In this document: piece after piece, positions 20,479-28,209 of the stretch
Layout of the letters: each line of letters opens with the position of its first letter
Position numbering within the stretch: the first letter of the stretch is position 1
Source: DASQFI01 sp035633215
GTDB taxonomy: Bacteria; Acidobacteriota; Vicinamibacteria; Vicinamibacterales; SCN-69-37
Direction: 5' to 3'
Length of the DNA stretch: 64,000 nt
NCBI GenBank assembly: GCA_035633215.1
Contig: DASQFI010000046.1
Span: 1 to 64,000 of the forward strand
Translations under genes and position numbers: made by a program
Notes under the pieces: model-generated
The model's input: only the letters and a program-made list of their open reading frames with translations
The model's database searches: none
What the model was told of the DNA's origin: nothing

Positions 20479-20523
20479 CCTTCGACGGCGCTCAGGCATG
20501 GCCTTCGACTCCGCTCAGGGCAT
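20479..20523. repeat. Two tandem CCTTCGACTCCGCTCAGG-type repeats
   Basis: CCTTCGACGGCGCTCAGGCATG (positions 20479-20500, closely similar) and CCTTCGACTCCGCTCAGGGC (from 20502) are near-identical units in tandem in the purD-rpsU gap. Units of this type are widespread intergenic repeats in several phyla. No promoter for rpsU could be assigned with confidence around them. Confidence 0.5.
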
Positions 20524-20598
20524 GCTAGGCTACTGTGTTCCCCGCGGCTCGGAACTGGAGCCCGTGGGCAGGCAGGCTGTGAAGGGGGTGTCGAAGCC

Positions 20599-20796
20599 TT
20601 GGCCGAAGTGAAAATCCAGGAAGGCGAGTCCATCGAGAGCGCGCTCCGCCGTTTCAAGAGGAAAGTGCAACAAGAGGACATCATCAAGGACATCAAGAAG
20701 CACTCCTTTTATCTGAAACCGGGCGACAAACGCCGCGCCAAGCAGGCGCTCGCTCGGAAGCGATCGCGCAAGAAGCAACGGCGGGAACTGGAATAA
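20599..20796 (+). CDS. rpsU: Small ribosomal subunit protein bS21
   Basis: A 65-residue basic protein: VKIQEGESIESALRRFKRKV, then a lysine/arginine-rich helix ending KRSRKKQRRELE, the usual bS21 pattern. The start is TTG at 20599, supported by an AAGGGGGTG ribosome site 8 nt upstream and by the family N-terminus; no ATG or GTG is nearer. It lies divergent to purD. A strong stem-loop follows its stop. Confidence 0.94.
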   Translation: MAEVKIQEGESIESALRRFKRKVQQEDIIKDIKKHSFYLKPGDKRRAKQALARKRSRKKQRRELE

Positions 20797-20815
20797 GACG
20801 TCCTCGGGTTTCCTG

Positions 20816-20868
20816 GACCTCGGGTGTCGTTTTACGAGTGGTTTTTTGGTAAAACCACACCCGAGGTC
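20816..20868 (+). terminator. 20-bp stem-loop after rpsU
   Basis: GACCTCGGGTGTCGTTTTAC (20816-20835) pairs with 20849-20868 with one mismatch around a 13-nt loop containing TTTTTT. It begins 20 nt after the rpsU stop and could terminate transcription, though the T-run is in the loop rather than after the stem. The GACCTCGGG(T/G)GT start matches the arms of the palindrome at 18408-18529, so it may be a relic of the same repeat family. Confidence 0.6.
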
Positions 20869-20951
20869 TTAGACTAAGGCGCGGCCGGGCGTTCACACTT
20901 CCGATTCCACGCGAGTTTTGCCGCCTGCGGGCGGCCACACAGGAGTTTCGC

Positions 20952-21290
20952 ATGCAGATCGAGGAACGGGTCGTCAACGAAGTGACGATTCTCGACCTGA
21001 AGGGGAAGATTACCCTGGGCGAAGGCGACGAGGCCCTGCGGGAAAAGATCAACCAGCTCATCGGCCAGAACAAGAAGCGGATTCTGTTGAATCTGGCGGG
21101 GGTGCCGTACATCGACAGCGCCGGCCTCGGCGAAGTCGTGCGGACCTACACGACGGTGAGCCGTCAGGGCGGCCAGCTCAAGCTGGTCAATTTGACCAAG
21201 CGCATCACGGACCTGCTCTCGATCACGAAGTTGCTGACCGTTTTCGAAGCGTTCGACTCCGAACCGGAAGCACTCAAGAGCTACTCGTGA
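20952..21290 (+). CDS. STAS-domain anti-sigma factor antagonist
   Basis: A 112-residue SpoIIAA/RsbV-like protein. The phosphorylatable serine is Ser56 in YIDSAGLGEVVRTY. The N-terminal MQIEERVVNEVTILDLKG and the later GGQLKLVNLTKRITDLLSIT are standard STAS strands and helices. It should bind a switch kinase or anti-sigma factor and be controlled by phosphorylation, but no RsbW-type kinase is encoded in this window. It is 11 nt from the next gene, so it may share its transcript. Confidence 0.92.
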   Translation: MQIEERVVNEVTILDLKGKITLGEGDEALREKINQLIGQNKKRILLNLAGVPYIDSAGLGEVVRTYTTVSRQGGQLKLVNLTKRITDLLSITKLLTVFEAFDSEPEALKSYS

Positions 21291-21300
21291 AGTCGCACGG

Positions 21301-22242
21301 ATGACGTCCTCCGCCACCCCGGCGGTTTCCAGTCCGGTGGGCGACAGTGTGGGCAGGCGTTCCGTCGCCACACACCTGCTTCATTCGCTCCGGCCCAGTC
21401 AGTGGACGAAGAATCTGTTCGTCTTCGCCGGCCTCATCTTCGCCGAGCGGCTGTTCGATCCCGTCGCGGCGGCGCTGGCGATGGGCGCGTTCTTCGTCTT
21501 CTGCGCGCTCTCCGGTGTCGTCTATCTCGTCAACGACATCCAGGATCGCGAGGCCGATCGGCGGCATCCGATCAAGTCCCACCGGCCGATCGCGTCGGGC
21601 GCGATCAGTCCGTCCACGGCCGCCACGACGGCCGTGACGCTGGGCGCCGCCGCCATCCTCTCCGCGTTCTGGATCGACGTCGAGTTCGGGATCGTGGCCC
21701 TGATCTACGTCACGCTGCTCACGCTCTACTCGGTGTCGCTCAAGCACATCGTGATTCTGGACGTGCTGACGATTGCCGGCGGGTTCGTGCTTCGCGCGCT
21801 GGGAGGCGCGGTGGCGATTGACGTGCGGTTCAGCCACTGGCTGCTGCTGCTCATGCTGCTCCTGGCGCTCTTTCTGGCGTTGAGCAAGCGTCGCGCCGAG
21901 CTCGTGATGCTGGCCGACGACGCCAAGGACCATCGGCCGAGCCTGGCCGAGTACAGTCCGTACCTACTCGATCAGATGATCGGCGTCGTCACGGCGTCGA
22001 CGCTGCTCGCGTACGCCTTTTACACGATCGCGCCGGATACGGTTGCCCGGTTTGGCACGGATCGGCTGCTCTGGACCGTGCCTTTTCCCCTGTACGGGAT
22101 CTTCCGATATCTGTACTTAGTGCATCAGCGCGAAGGCGGCGGCAATCCGTCGGAGTTGCTGCTGACGGATCGCCCGCTCCTTGCGTGCGTGGCGTTGTGG
22201 GGGCTCGCCGTCATCGCCATTCTGTACGGGCCCTGGAGATAG
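21301..22242 (+). CDS. UbiA-family prenyltransferase, decaprenyl-phosphate phosphoribosyltransferase-like
   Basis: A 313-residue polytopic membrane protein. The first prenyl-diphosphate motif is NDIQDREADRRHPIKSHRP, preceded by LRPSQWTKNLFVFAGLIFAE, a segment typical of the DPPR-synthase (Rv3806c-like) branch rather than quinone-forming UbiA. The second Asp-rich region is around YSVSLKHIVILDVLTIAGGF. About eight or nine hydrophobic helices are visible. It would transfer phosphoribose to polyprenyl phosphate, giving a lipid-linked pentose donor. The link to the glycosyltransferases downstream is inferred from position. Confidence 0.85.
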   Translation: MTSSATPAVSSPVGDSVGRRSVATHLLHSLRPSQWTKNLFVFAGLIFAERLFDPVAAALAMGAFFVFCALSGVVYLVNDIQDREADRRHPIKSHRPIASGAISPSTAATTAVTLGAAAILSAFWIDVEFGIVALIYVTLLTLYSVSLKHIVILDVLTIAGGFVLRALGGAVAIDVRFSHWLLLLMLLLALFLALSKRRAELVMLADDAKDHRPSLAEYSPYLLDQMIGVVTASTLLAYAFYTIAPDTVARFGTDRLLWTVPFPLYGIFRYLYLVHQREGGGNPSELLLTDRPLLACVALWGLAVIAILYGPWR

Positions 22243-22252
22243 CCCGACGGCC

Positions 22253-23533
22253 ATGCCGACGTCACGCTCGAAAGTCGCGATCCTCCGGACGACCCCGGCC
22301 ACGGTGCTGGCCGACTACCACTCGTTGTTGAACCTGGCGGGCTATCAGGACGTCATTGCGCGCGACGCCGACACCGCGCTCAAGGTCAACATCTCCTGGC
22401 ACTTCTTCTTTCCGGGAAGCTCGACGACGCCGTGGCAGCTCGAGGGCGTCATTCGCGCGATGAAGCGCGACGGGTACGACCCGGCGCTCGTGCACGCCTG
22501 CCACAACCGCACGGTGGTCATCGACGCGCACCTGGGCGAGCGGGAGAACAAGCAGGTCAATGTCACGGACGCGCATGGCCTCCGTAACATCCATCTCTAC
22601 GAGGGCGACGAGCCCTGGATCAACATTCACGACGCCGTCGGCGATCTCAGCAAGAAGTTTCTGTGTCTGAACGACGTGTATCCGGACGGCTTCATGATTC
22701 CGCGCCGGTTCATCGGCGAGAACATCATCCACCTGCCGACGATCAAGACGCACGTCTTCACGACGACCACCGGCGCGATGAAGAACGCGTTCGGCGGCCT
22801 CCTCAACGAGCGGCGGCACTGGACGCACCCGGTGATCCACGAGACGCTGGTGGATCTCCTGATGATTCAAAAAAAGATTCACCGCGGAGTGTTCGCGGTG
22901 ATGGACGGCACGTTCGCGGGCGACGGCCCGGGCCCGCGCTGCATGATCCCGCACGTCAAGAACGTGATTCTGGCCAGCGCGGACCAGGTGGCGATCGACG
23001 CCGTGGCCGCGAAGCTGATGGGGTTCGATCCACTCCAGATCAAGTTCATTCGCCTCGCGCATGACCTGGGCCTCGGGTGCGGCGACCCGCGCGACATCGA
23101 GATCGTCGGCGACGCGTCGGCCGCGGCCGAGAACTGGCAGTTCACGGGCCCGTTCCGCAAGATGACGTTCGCGTCGCGCATGCAGCACCACATCTACTGG
23201 GGCGGGTTGAAAAAACCGATCGAGTGGTCGCTGAAGACGGTGCTCGCGCCCTGGGCGTACATCGCGAGCGTCGTCTACCACGACAGCTTTTGGTACCCGA
23301 TGCTCGCCAAACAGAAGATGACCGGCGTGCTCGCGAGCCCGTGGGGGCGGCTCTTCCGGCACTGGGAGCGCGTCCGCCCGGACGACCGCGGGTACCCGGA
23401 GATTCCCGAGGAAGGCGCCCGAATCGAACGCACGGGCATCAAGGCATTGGGCCGCTCGCTTGGCATTCTGGCGACCTGCATCAAGGAAGCGCCCGAGATC
23501 GCCAGCCGGCGGAGACATAAGGCAAAAACATGA
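22253..23533 (+). CDS. DUF362 domain-containing protein
   Basis: A 426-residue protein whose first ~300 residues follow the DUF362 pattern: KVNISWHFFFPGSSTTPWQLEGVI, PTIKTHVFTTTTGAMKNAFGGL, AVMDGTFAGDGPGPRC and SADQVAIDAVAAKLMGFDP. DUF362 proteins are often [4Fe-4S]-linked, but no CxxCxxC ferredoxin motif is present. The start at 22253 is 10 nt after the UbiA stop; an upstream frame overlaps UbiA and looks artificial. The C-terminal third (WGGLKKPIEWSLKTVLAPW) is unassigned. Function unknown; probably linked to the glycan genes around it. Confidence 0.85.
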   Translation: MPTSRSKVAILRTTPATVLADYHSLLNLAGYQDVIARDADTALKVNISWHFFFPGSSTTPWQLEGVIRAMKRDGYDPALVHACHNRTVVIDAHLGERENKQVNVTDAHGLRNIHLYEGDEPWINIHDAVGDLSKKFLCLNDVYPDGFMIPRRFIGENIIHLPTIKTHVFTTTTGAMKNAFGGLLNERRHWTHPVIHETLVDLLMIQKKIHRGVFAVMDGTFAGDGPGPRCMIPHVKNVILASADQVAIDAVAAKLMGFDPLQIKFIRLAHDLGLGCGDPRDIEIVGDASAAAENWQFTGPFRKMTFASRMQHHIYWGGLKKPIEWSLKTVLAPWAYIASVVYHDSFWYPMLAKQKMTGVLASPWGRLFRHWERVRPDDRGYPEIPEEGARIERTGIKALGRSLGILATCIKEAPEIASRRRHKAKT

Positions 23534-23611
23534 GGCTCACAGGCGCACAGGCGCGGAGGCGGAGAGCTCTTCCTTTGAGCCTTTGCGCCTTTTGGCCTGT
23601 GCGCCTCGAGT
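23532..23611. repeat. AGGCGCAAA-type repeat in inverted arrangement (copy 2)
   Basis: The intergenic segment begins GAGGCTCACAGGCGCACAGG and ends with the reverse complement of the same words (GCCTTTGCGCCTTTTGGCCT and on). The whole can therefore fold back on itself. The units match the tandem repeat at 4613-4659. It separates the DUF362 gene from the next gene. Confidence 0.6.
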
Positions 23612-23634
23612 GCAATTGCAATTAAGGAACAAAG

Positions 23635-24603
23635 ATGTCCGATTTCAACGTCCGATCCGATTCGGTGGACGTCGAGCAGATCATGCGGCAGATTCGCGCG
23701 CGCATCCGCGAGAAGCGCGGCGCGGATTACACGGAAGCCGAACTGCAGCAACTGGCCACCGTCAAGCTCGAGCGCTTTCTCGATCCACGCGGCCTGAGAT
23801 CCGATCTCGTCGATCAGTTCCGCCGCCACCGCACCGTCAGTCCGGAGCCGCCGAAGTACGAGTTCGAGGACACGACGCTGTACGACACCCATCGGGGTGC
23901 CCTGCGCACGATCCGGCGGCTGCTGCATCCGATCCTGAAGCTCTTTCTGAACCCCAATCCGCTCATCCACGCCTTGCACGTGCAAAAACAGGTTAACGAC
24001 GAGTTCCACAAGCGCTTCCGGGCGCGCGAGGAGATGGATCCGCTCTTCTTCGAGGTCGTTCACAACCTCGTCGTCGAGATCACGCGCCTCGGCATCGAAG
24101 TGCAGAACCTCAAGATGCGCGTCGAGTCGATGTCGAGCCGGCTCGATTTCGACGAGCGCCGCGCGCGGTCGCTCGAGACCGTCGTGGAGTACCGGCGGCC
24201 CGCGCGTCCGTCGGGTCAGCCGAGCGCTCAGACTCCGCAGGGGCCTCAGGGGCCCTCGGGGCCGCCAGCGCCCTCGGGCGGCAGGCCATCAGCTCCGCCC
24301 GCGGTGTCGGGTGCGCCGGCCTCGCCAGGGCCGCAGGGACAGCCGGCGTTCGGCGAGCCACCCGGATCGCCTGGCGGCCAGGGAGATCGGCACCGCCGGC
24401 GCCGGCGCCGCCGCCGGCGGCCTGGGCGCACGCTGGCCGACCGGACGGGGCCGGGGTCCGAGGCCGGTCAGGCCGCGCCTGACGACGCCGGCGGTGGCGA
24501 GTCATCGACGTTCAACGGTCGCGACGACGACGGCGGCGGCCAGGATGACGGGGGCTCGAACGGATCGATGGGTTCTGAAGGATCGGGAGCCGCCGATCAG
24601 TGA
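23635..24603 (+). CDS. Uncharacterised protein with helical N-terminus and collagen-like, charged C-terminus
   Basis: A 322-residue protein not assigned to a named family. Residues 10-35 (VDVEQIMRQIRARIREKRG) and 120-180 (VHNLVVEITRLGIEVQNLKM) look helical or coiled-coil. Residues about 195-265 are rich in Gly-Pro with GPQGPSGPPAPSGG-like repeats. A nine-residue arginine run (RHRRRRRRRRR) follows, and the tail is Asp/Gly/Ser-rich. No signal peptide or membrane helix. The stop overlaps the next glycosyltransferase start (GTGA), so it probably belongs to that operon, perhaps as a scaffold or regulator. Confidence 0.8.
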   Translation: MSDFNVRSDSVDVEQIMRQIRARIREKRGADYTEAELQQLATVKLERFLDPRGLRSDLVDQFRRHRTVSPEPPKYEFEDTTLYDTHRGALRTIRRLLHPILKLFLNPNPLIHALHVQKQVNDEFHKRFRAREEMDPLFFEVVHNLVVEITRLGIEVQNLKMRVESMSSRLDFDERRARSLETVVEYRRPARPSGQPSAQTPQGPQGPSGPPAPSGGRPSAPPAVSGAPASPGPQGQPAFGEPPGSPGGQGDRHRRRRRRRRRPGRTLADRTGPGSEAGQAAPDDAGGGESSTFNGRDDDGGGQDDGGSNGSMGSEGSGAADQ

Positions 24604-25880
24604 AGCTGGCGGTTGTTGTTCAGCGCTACGGCGCGGACATCAGCGGCGGCGCCGAACTTCACGCCAGGTACATCGCCGAGCGGCTCGCGCGCCACGGTCA
24701 CATCGAAGTGCTGACGACCTGCGCGCGGGACTACATCACCTGGAAAAACGACCTGCCGGCCGGCGAGGACAAGGTGAACGGGCTGACGGTGCGCCGGTTT
24801 CCGGTCCGTCGTCCGCGCGAGACGGATGACTTCGGCCGGCGCTCGGCGCTCGTCTTCACGAAACCCCATTCAGTCGCCGACGAGCTGACATGGCTCGACA
24901 GCGAGGGGCCCGCGAGTCCCGAGCTTATCAGCCACATCCGGCGGGTACGCGAGGACTTCGACTTCTTCGTCTTTTTCAGCTACCGCTACTACCACGCCTG
25001 GCACGGGATCCGGGCCGTCGCCGACAAGGCCGTCCTCGTTCCGACGGCCGAGCGCGACGACGCGATCGGCGTGTCGATTTTCGCGCCTGTCTTTCGCGGC
25101 GTCCGCGCGGTCATGTACAACTCGTTCGAGGAGCGCGCGCTCATCCAGGGCGTGAGCGGCCGGACGGGTCCGGGCGTGGTCGTGGGCGTCGGATCGGAGA
25201 TTCCCGATCGCACGCAGCCGTGGCGGTTTCGGAAGCAGTTCAATATCAAGCGGCCGTTCGCGATCTACATCGGCCGGATCGACGAGAACAAAGGCTGCGC
25301 CGAGCTGTTTGCGTTCTTCGAGCGCTACACGGTGATGTATCCGCACGGGCTCGACCTGGTGCTGGTCGGATCGAAGGTGCTCGAGATCCCGAAACACCCT
25401 CGCATCCGCCACGTCGGCTACCTGTCGGACGAAGACAAGTTCGACGCGCTCGCCGCGGCCGATCTGCTCATCATGCCGTCCCGGTTCGAGAGCCTGTCGA
25501 TGGTCGCGCTCGAGGCGTGGGCGCTCGGGAAGCCGGTGCTGGCCAACGGTCGCTGCGACGTCCTGCGTGGGCAGACCGTGCGCAGCAACGGCGGGTTGTA
25601 TTACGAGAACTTCGAGGAGTTCGCCGAAGCCCTGTACGCGCTCGAAGGCGCGGGCCCGCTCGGCGCGATGCTCGGCCGCAACGGCCGCGACTTCTTCCGC
25701 CGGCACTACGCGTGGCCGGTCATCGAGCGGAAGTACCTCGAGATGTTCGATCGGCTCAAGCGCGAGCCGGCGGTGACGCCCCTCGAGCCCGTGCCCGGGT
25801 TCTTCGCCAGGCGGCGGAAATCCGCCCGTCCGGCGCGCGACGTCGTCGCGGACGTCGCGACCGGTCCGGTGCTGCGATGA
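24600..25880 (+). CDS. Glycosyltransferase family 4 (A; paralogue of the protein at 28210)
   Basis: A 426-residue GT-B enzyme. The N-terminus MKLAVVVQRYGADISGGAEL begins a nucleotide-free domain. The C-terminal donor domain has IYIGRIDENKGC, MPSRFESLSMVALEAWALGKPVLANG (the EX7E-type donor site) and a Gly-rich end. The start is GTG at 24600 overlapping the previous stop. It shares VLTTCARDYITWKN and GGAExHxR with the fourth gene of this cluster. Probably retaining; sugar and acceptor unknown. A C-terminal arginine-rich tail (RRRKSARPAR) may aid membrane association. Confidence 0.9.
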   Translation: MKLAVVVQRYGADISGGAELHARYIAERLARHGHIEVLTTCARDYITWKNDLPAGEDKVNGLTVRRFPVRRPRETDDFGRRSALVFTKPHSVADELTWLDSEGPASPELISHIRRVREDFDFFVFFSYRYYHAWHGIRAVADKAVLVPTAERDDAIGVSIFAPVFRGVRAVMYNSFEERALIQGVSGRTGPGVVVGVGSEIPDRTQPWRFRKQFNIKRPFAIYIGRIDENKGCAELFAFFERYTVMYPHGLDLVLVGSKVLEIPKHPRIRHVGYLSDEDKFDALAAADLLIMPSRFESLSMVALEAWALGKPVLANGRCDVLRGQTVRSNGGLYYENFEEFAEALYALEGAGPLGAMLGRNGRDFFRRHYAWPVIERKYLEMFDRLKREPAVTPLEPVPGFFARRRKSARPARDVVADVATGPVLR

Positions 25881-27139
25881 GCGACGGGCGCGCCGATCCG
25901 TCCCGGCTGCGTCCCCGCGTGCACCAGATCCTGGCCACGCTCGGGTACGGCGACGCGATCGGCCACGAAGTGCTCGGCATCGCGCGCGCGCTGCGTGGCG
26001 CAGGCTACGAGTCGGAGATCATCGTCGAGACCGCCGATCCCCGGCTCGAGGATCTGACCGTCGATTATCGAGACATGGTGGATGCGGTGACGAGCGACGA
26101 CATCCTCGTCCATCACTTTTCGCTGGGATCCCGCGCCTCGCGCACCGCGTTCGCGCTGCCCTGCCGGATGATCCTCATCTACCACAACATCACGCCGCCC
26201 GAGTACTTCCTCGGCGTGCACGATCAGTTGGTCCGGCAGTGCTATCACGGGCGCCGTGAGCTGCTGCCGTACCGGTCGCGCTGCGATCTCGCGCTCGGCG
26301 ACTCCGAGTTCAACCGCCAGGAGCTCGAAGCGCTCGGCTTCGCCCCGACTGGCGTCCTGCCCGTGGTGCCGGGCTTCTCGCATCTCGACACGACCGGCGA
26401 TCCGCGCATCGCGGCGGCGTATGACGACGAGTGGACGAACATCCTGTTCGTCGGCCGGCTGATCCCGAACAAACGGCCGGACGATCTCATCCGCTTCTTT
26501 CACGCGTACAAGACCGGCTTCAATCCGCGGTCGCGGCTGATTCTGGCCGGCGCGTATGGCGGATTCGAGGCGTACCTCGCGCAGCTGCACGCGCTCATCG
26601 CGGCCCTCGAAGTGCGGGACGTTCACATCCTCGGCCAGGTCACCAACGAAGAGCTGACCGCGCTGTACGACGTGGCCGATCTCTTCCTCTGCGCGAGCGA
26701 GCACGAGGGCTTCTGCGTGCCGCTCATCGAGTCGTTCTACAAGCGCGTGCCGGTGCTCGCCTACGCGGCGACGGCGGTACCGGCGACGATGGACGGCGGC
26801 GGCGTGCTGTATGAATCGCGCGATCCGCGGCGGGTGGCGGCGCTGATGAACGCGCTCGTAACCGATGCCGGGGTCGAGGACCAGGTCCTCGCCGCGCAGG
26901 ATGCCGCGCTCGATCGCCTGCTCGCGCAGGATTTCGACGGCCTGCTCGTCGGCTTCGTCGAGCGGGTGCTGGCGTCGCCACGGCGTCCGGACGCGCCGGT
27001 CGCATACGACTTCTGGCGGCAGTTCAAACTGGCCGACGAGCTCGAGGAGATCAGGCAGCAGCGTCCCGCGGCATTTCGGGCGCTGCCGATCTCGCCGGAA
27101 GAGGCGGGGGCCGTGGCCGACCTCGGGGAGCGGAAGTGA
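25877..27139 (+). CDS. Glycosyltransferase family 4 (B; paralogue of the protein at 27136)
   Basis: A 420-residue GT-B protein starting MSDGRADPSRLRPRVHQ. The ATG at 25877 overlaps the stop of the previous gene (ATGA); a much longer open frame that extends upstream is antisense-free chance sequence within gene A. Motifs: HEVLGIARALRGAG, ILIYHNITPPEYF, DSEFNRQELEALGF, then the donor domain ILFVGRLIPNKRPDDLIRFF and ASEHEGFCVPLIESFYKRVP. It is most similar within the window to the next gene, which has the same YHNxTP and SEFNRxELEALGF blocks. Confidence 0.9.
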   Translation: MSDGRADPSRLRPRVHQILATLGYGDAIGHEVLGIARALRGAGYESEIIVETADPRLEDLTVDYRDMVDAVTSDDILVHHFSLGSRASRTAFALPCRMILIYHNITPPEYFLGVHDQLVRQCYHGRRELLPYRSRCDLALGDSEFNRQELEALGFAPTGVLPVVPGFSHLDTTGDPRIAAAYDDEWTNILFVGRLIPNKRPDDLIRFFHAYKTGFNPRSRLILAGAYGGFEAYLAQLHALIAALEVRDVHILGQVTNEELTALYDVADLFLCASEHEGFCVPLIESFYKRVPVLAYAATAVPATMDGGGVLYESRDPRRVAALMNALVTDAGVEDQVLAAQDAALDRLLAQDFDGLLVGFVERVLASPRRPDAPVAYDFWRQFKLADELEEIRQQRPAAFRALPISPEEAGAVADLGERK

Positions 27140-28206
27140 TCGTCAACCAGTGGCTTCCGGCCGCGCACGCCGGCGACGCCGTCGGCGATCACGCGCGCGC
27201 GCTCCGCGATCTCTTCCGCCGCCGCGGTCATCCGTCCGAAATCTACGCGCTCACCATCGACGAGGGGCTCGAAGACGACGTCCAGCCCTGGAGGGACAGC
27301 GCGTCGCGCGAGGGCGACGTCACGCTGCTCCACTTCGCCGTGCCGTCGCCCATGACGCAGGCGCTCGGGACGCTCCCCGGCGCACGCGTGCTCGTCTATC
27401 ACAACGTCACGCCGGCGAGATTTTTCGCGCCCTTCGACGAAGGGATGTGCCGGATGGCGGCAGCCGGCCGCGAGGAGCTGGCGTCGCTCGCCGATCGGGT
27501 GGATCTGGCCGCGGGCGTCTCCGAGTTCAATCGCCGCGAGCTCGAGGCGCTCGGCTTCCCACGGACGAGCGTGGCGCCGCTCCTGGTCAACACGGACCGG
27601 CTCACGTCGGCGACGCCGGTCAGACCGCTCGAGCGGCTGCTCCGGGACGGCCTGGTGAACGTCCTGTTCGTCGGCCGGCTGGCGCCCAATAAGAAGATCG
27701 AGGACCACATCCGCCTGGCCGAGCAGTTCAAGCGGTATGTGGACATCTATTACCGCTTCATCTTCGTGGGGAAGTACGACGCCGTGCCGCGCTATTTTTC
27801 GGCCGTCCGCGCGCTGATCGCGGAGTACCAAATGCTGCCCGAGCGCTTCTGGTTCACCGGGCCCGTTCCCGACGCCGAGCTTGCCACGTACTATCGCAAT
27901 GCGCACGCCTACGTCTCGTTGAGCGAGCACGAAGGGTTCTGCGCGCCGCTGGTCGAGTCCATGGCGATGGACGTGCCCGTACTGGCGTATGCCGAGGCCG
28001 CGGTCCCGGAAACGCTCGGAGGCGCGGGCGTATCGTTCGCGCCCAAGGACCTCGAATACGCGGCCGAGCTGCTCGGCGCACTCATCTACGACGAGCCGCT
28101 CCGCGAAGGAGTGCTGGCCGGCCAGCGCACGCGCTTCCGGGATTTCGACCGCGGGCGCGTGGAGGAACTGGTGGGGACCGGCCTCGGACTGGGGAACAGT
28201 CTTTAA
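27136..28206 (+). CDS. Glycosyltransferase family 4 (C)
   Basis: A 356-residue GT-B enzyme starting with GTG at 27136, overlapping the stop of B by 4 nt. Motifs: VYHNVTPARFF, VSEFNRRELEALGFP, NVLFVGRLAPNKKIEDHIRL and SLSEHEGFCAPLVESMAMDVPVLAY. It lacks the long N-terminal extension of B but otherwise aligns with it, suggesting tandem duplication. The tail FRDFDRGRVEELVGTGLG ends 3 nt before the next start. Confidence 0.9.
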   Translation: MIVNQWLPAAHAGDAVGDHARALRDLFRRRGHPSEIYALTIDEGLEDDVQPWRDSASREGDVTLLHFAVPSPMTQALGTLPGARVLVYHNVTPARFFAPFDEGMCRMAAAGREELASLADRVDLAAGVSEFNRRELEALGFPRTSVAPLLVNTDRLTSATPVRPLERLLRDGLVNVLFVGRLAPNKKIEDHIRLAEQFKRYVDIYYRFIFVGKYDAVPRYFSAVRALIAEYQMLPERFWFTGPVPDAELATYYRNAHAYVSLSEHEGFCAPLVESMAMDVPVLAYAEAAVPETLGGAGVSFAPKDLEYAAELLGALIYDEPLREGVLAGQRTRFRDFDRGRVEELVGTGLGLGNSL

Positions 28207-28209
28207 CAC

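Noticed and set aside
24890..25876. Upstream extension of the glycosyltransferase B frame
   Set aside because: It lies in another frame of glycosyltransferase A, is arginine-rich GC-bias sequence, and B has a coupled ATG at 25877.
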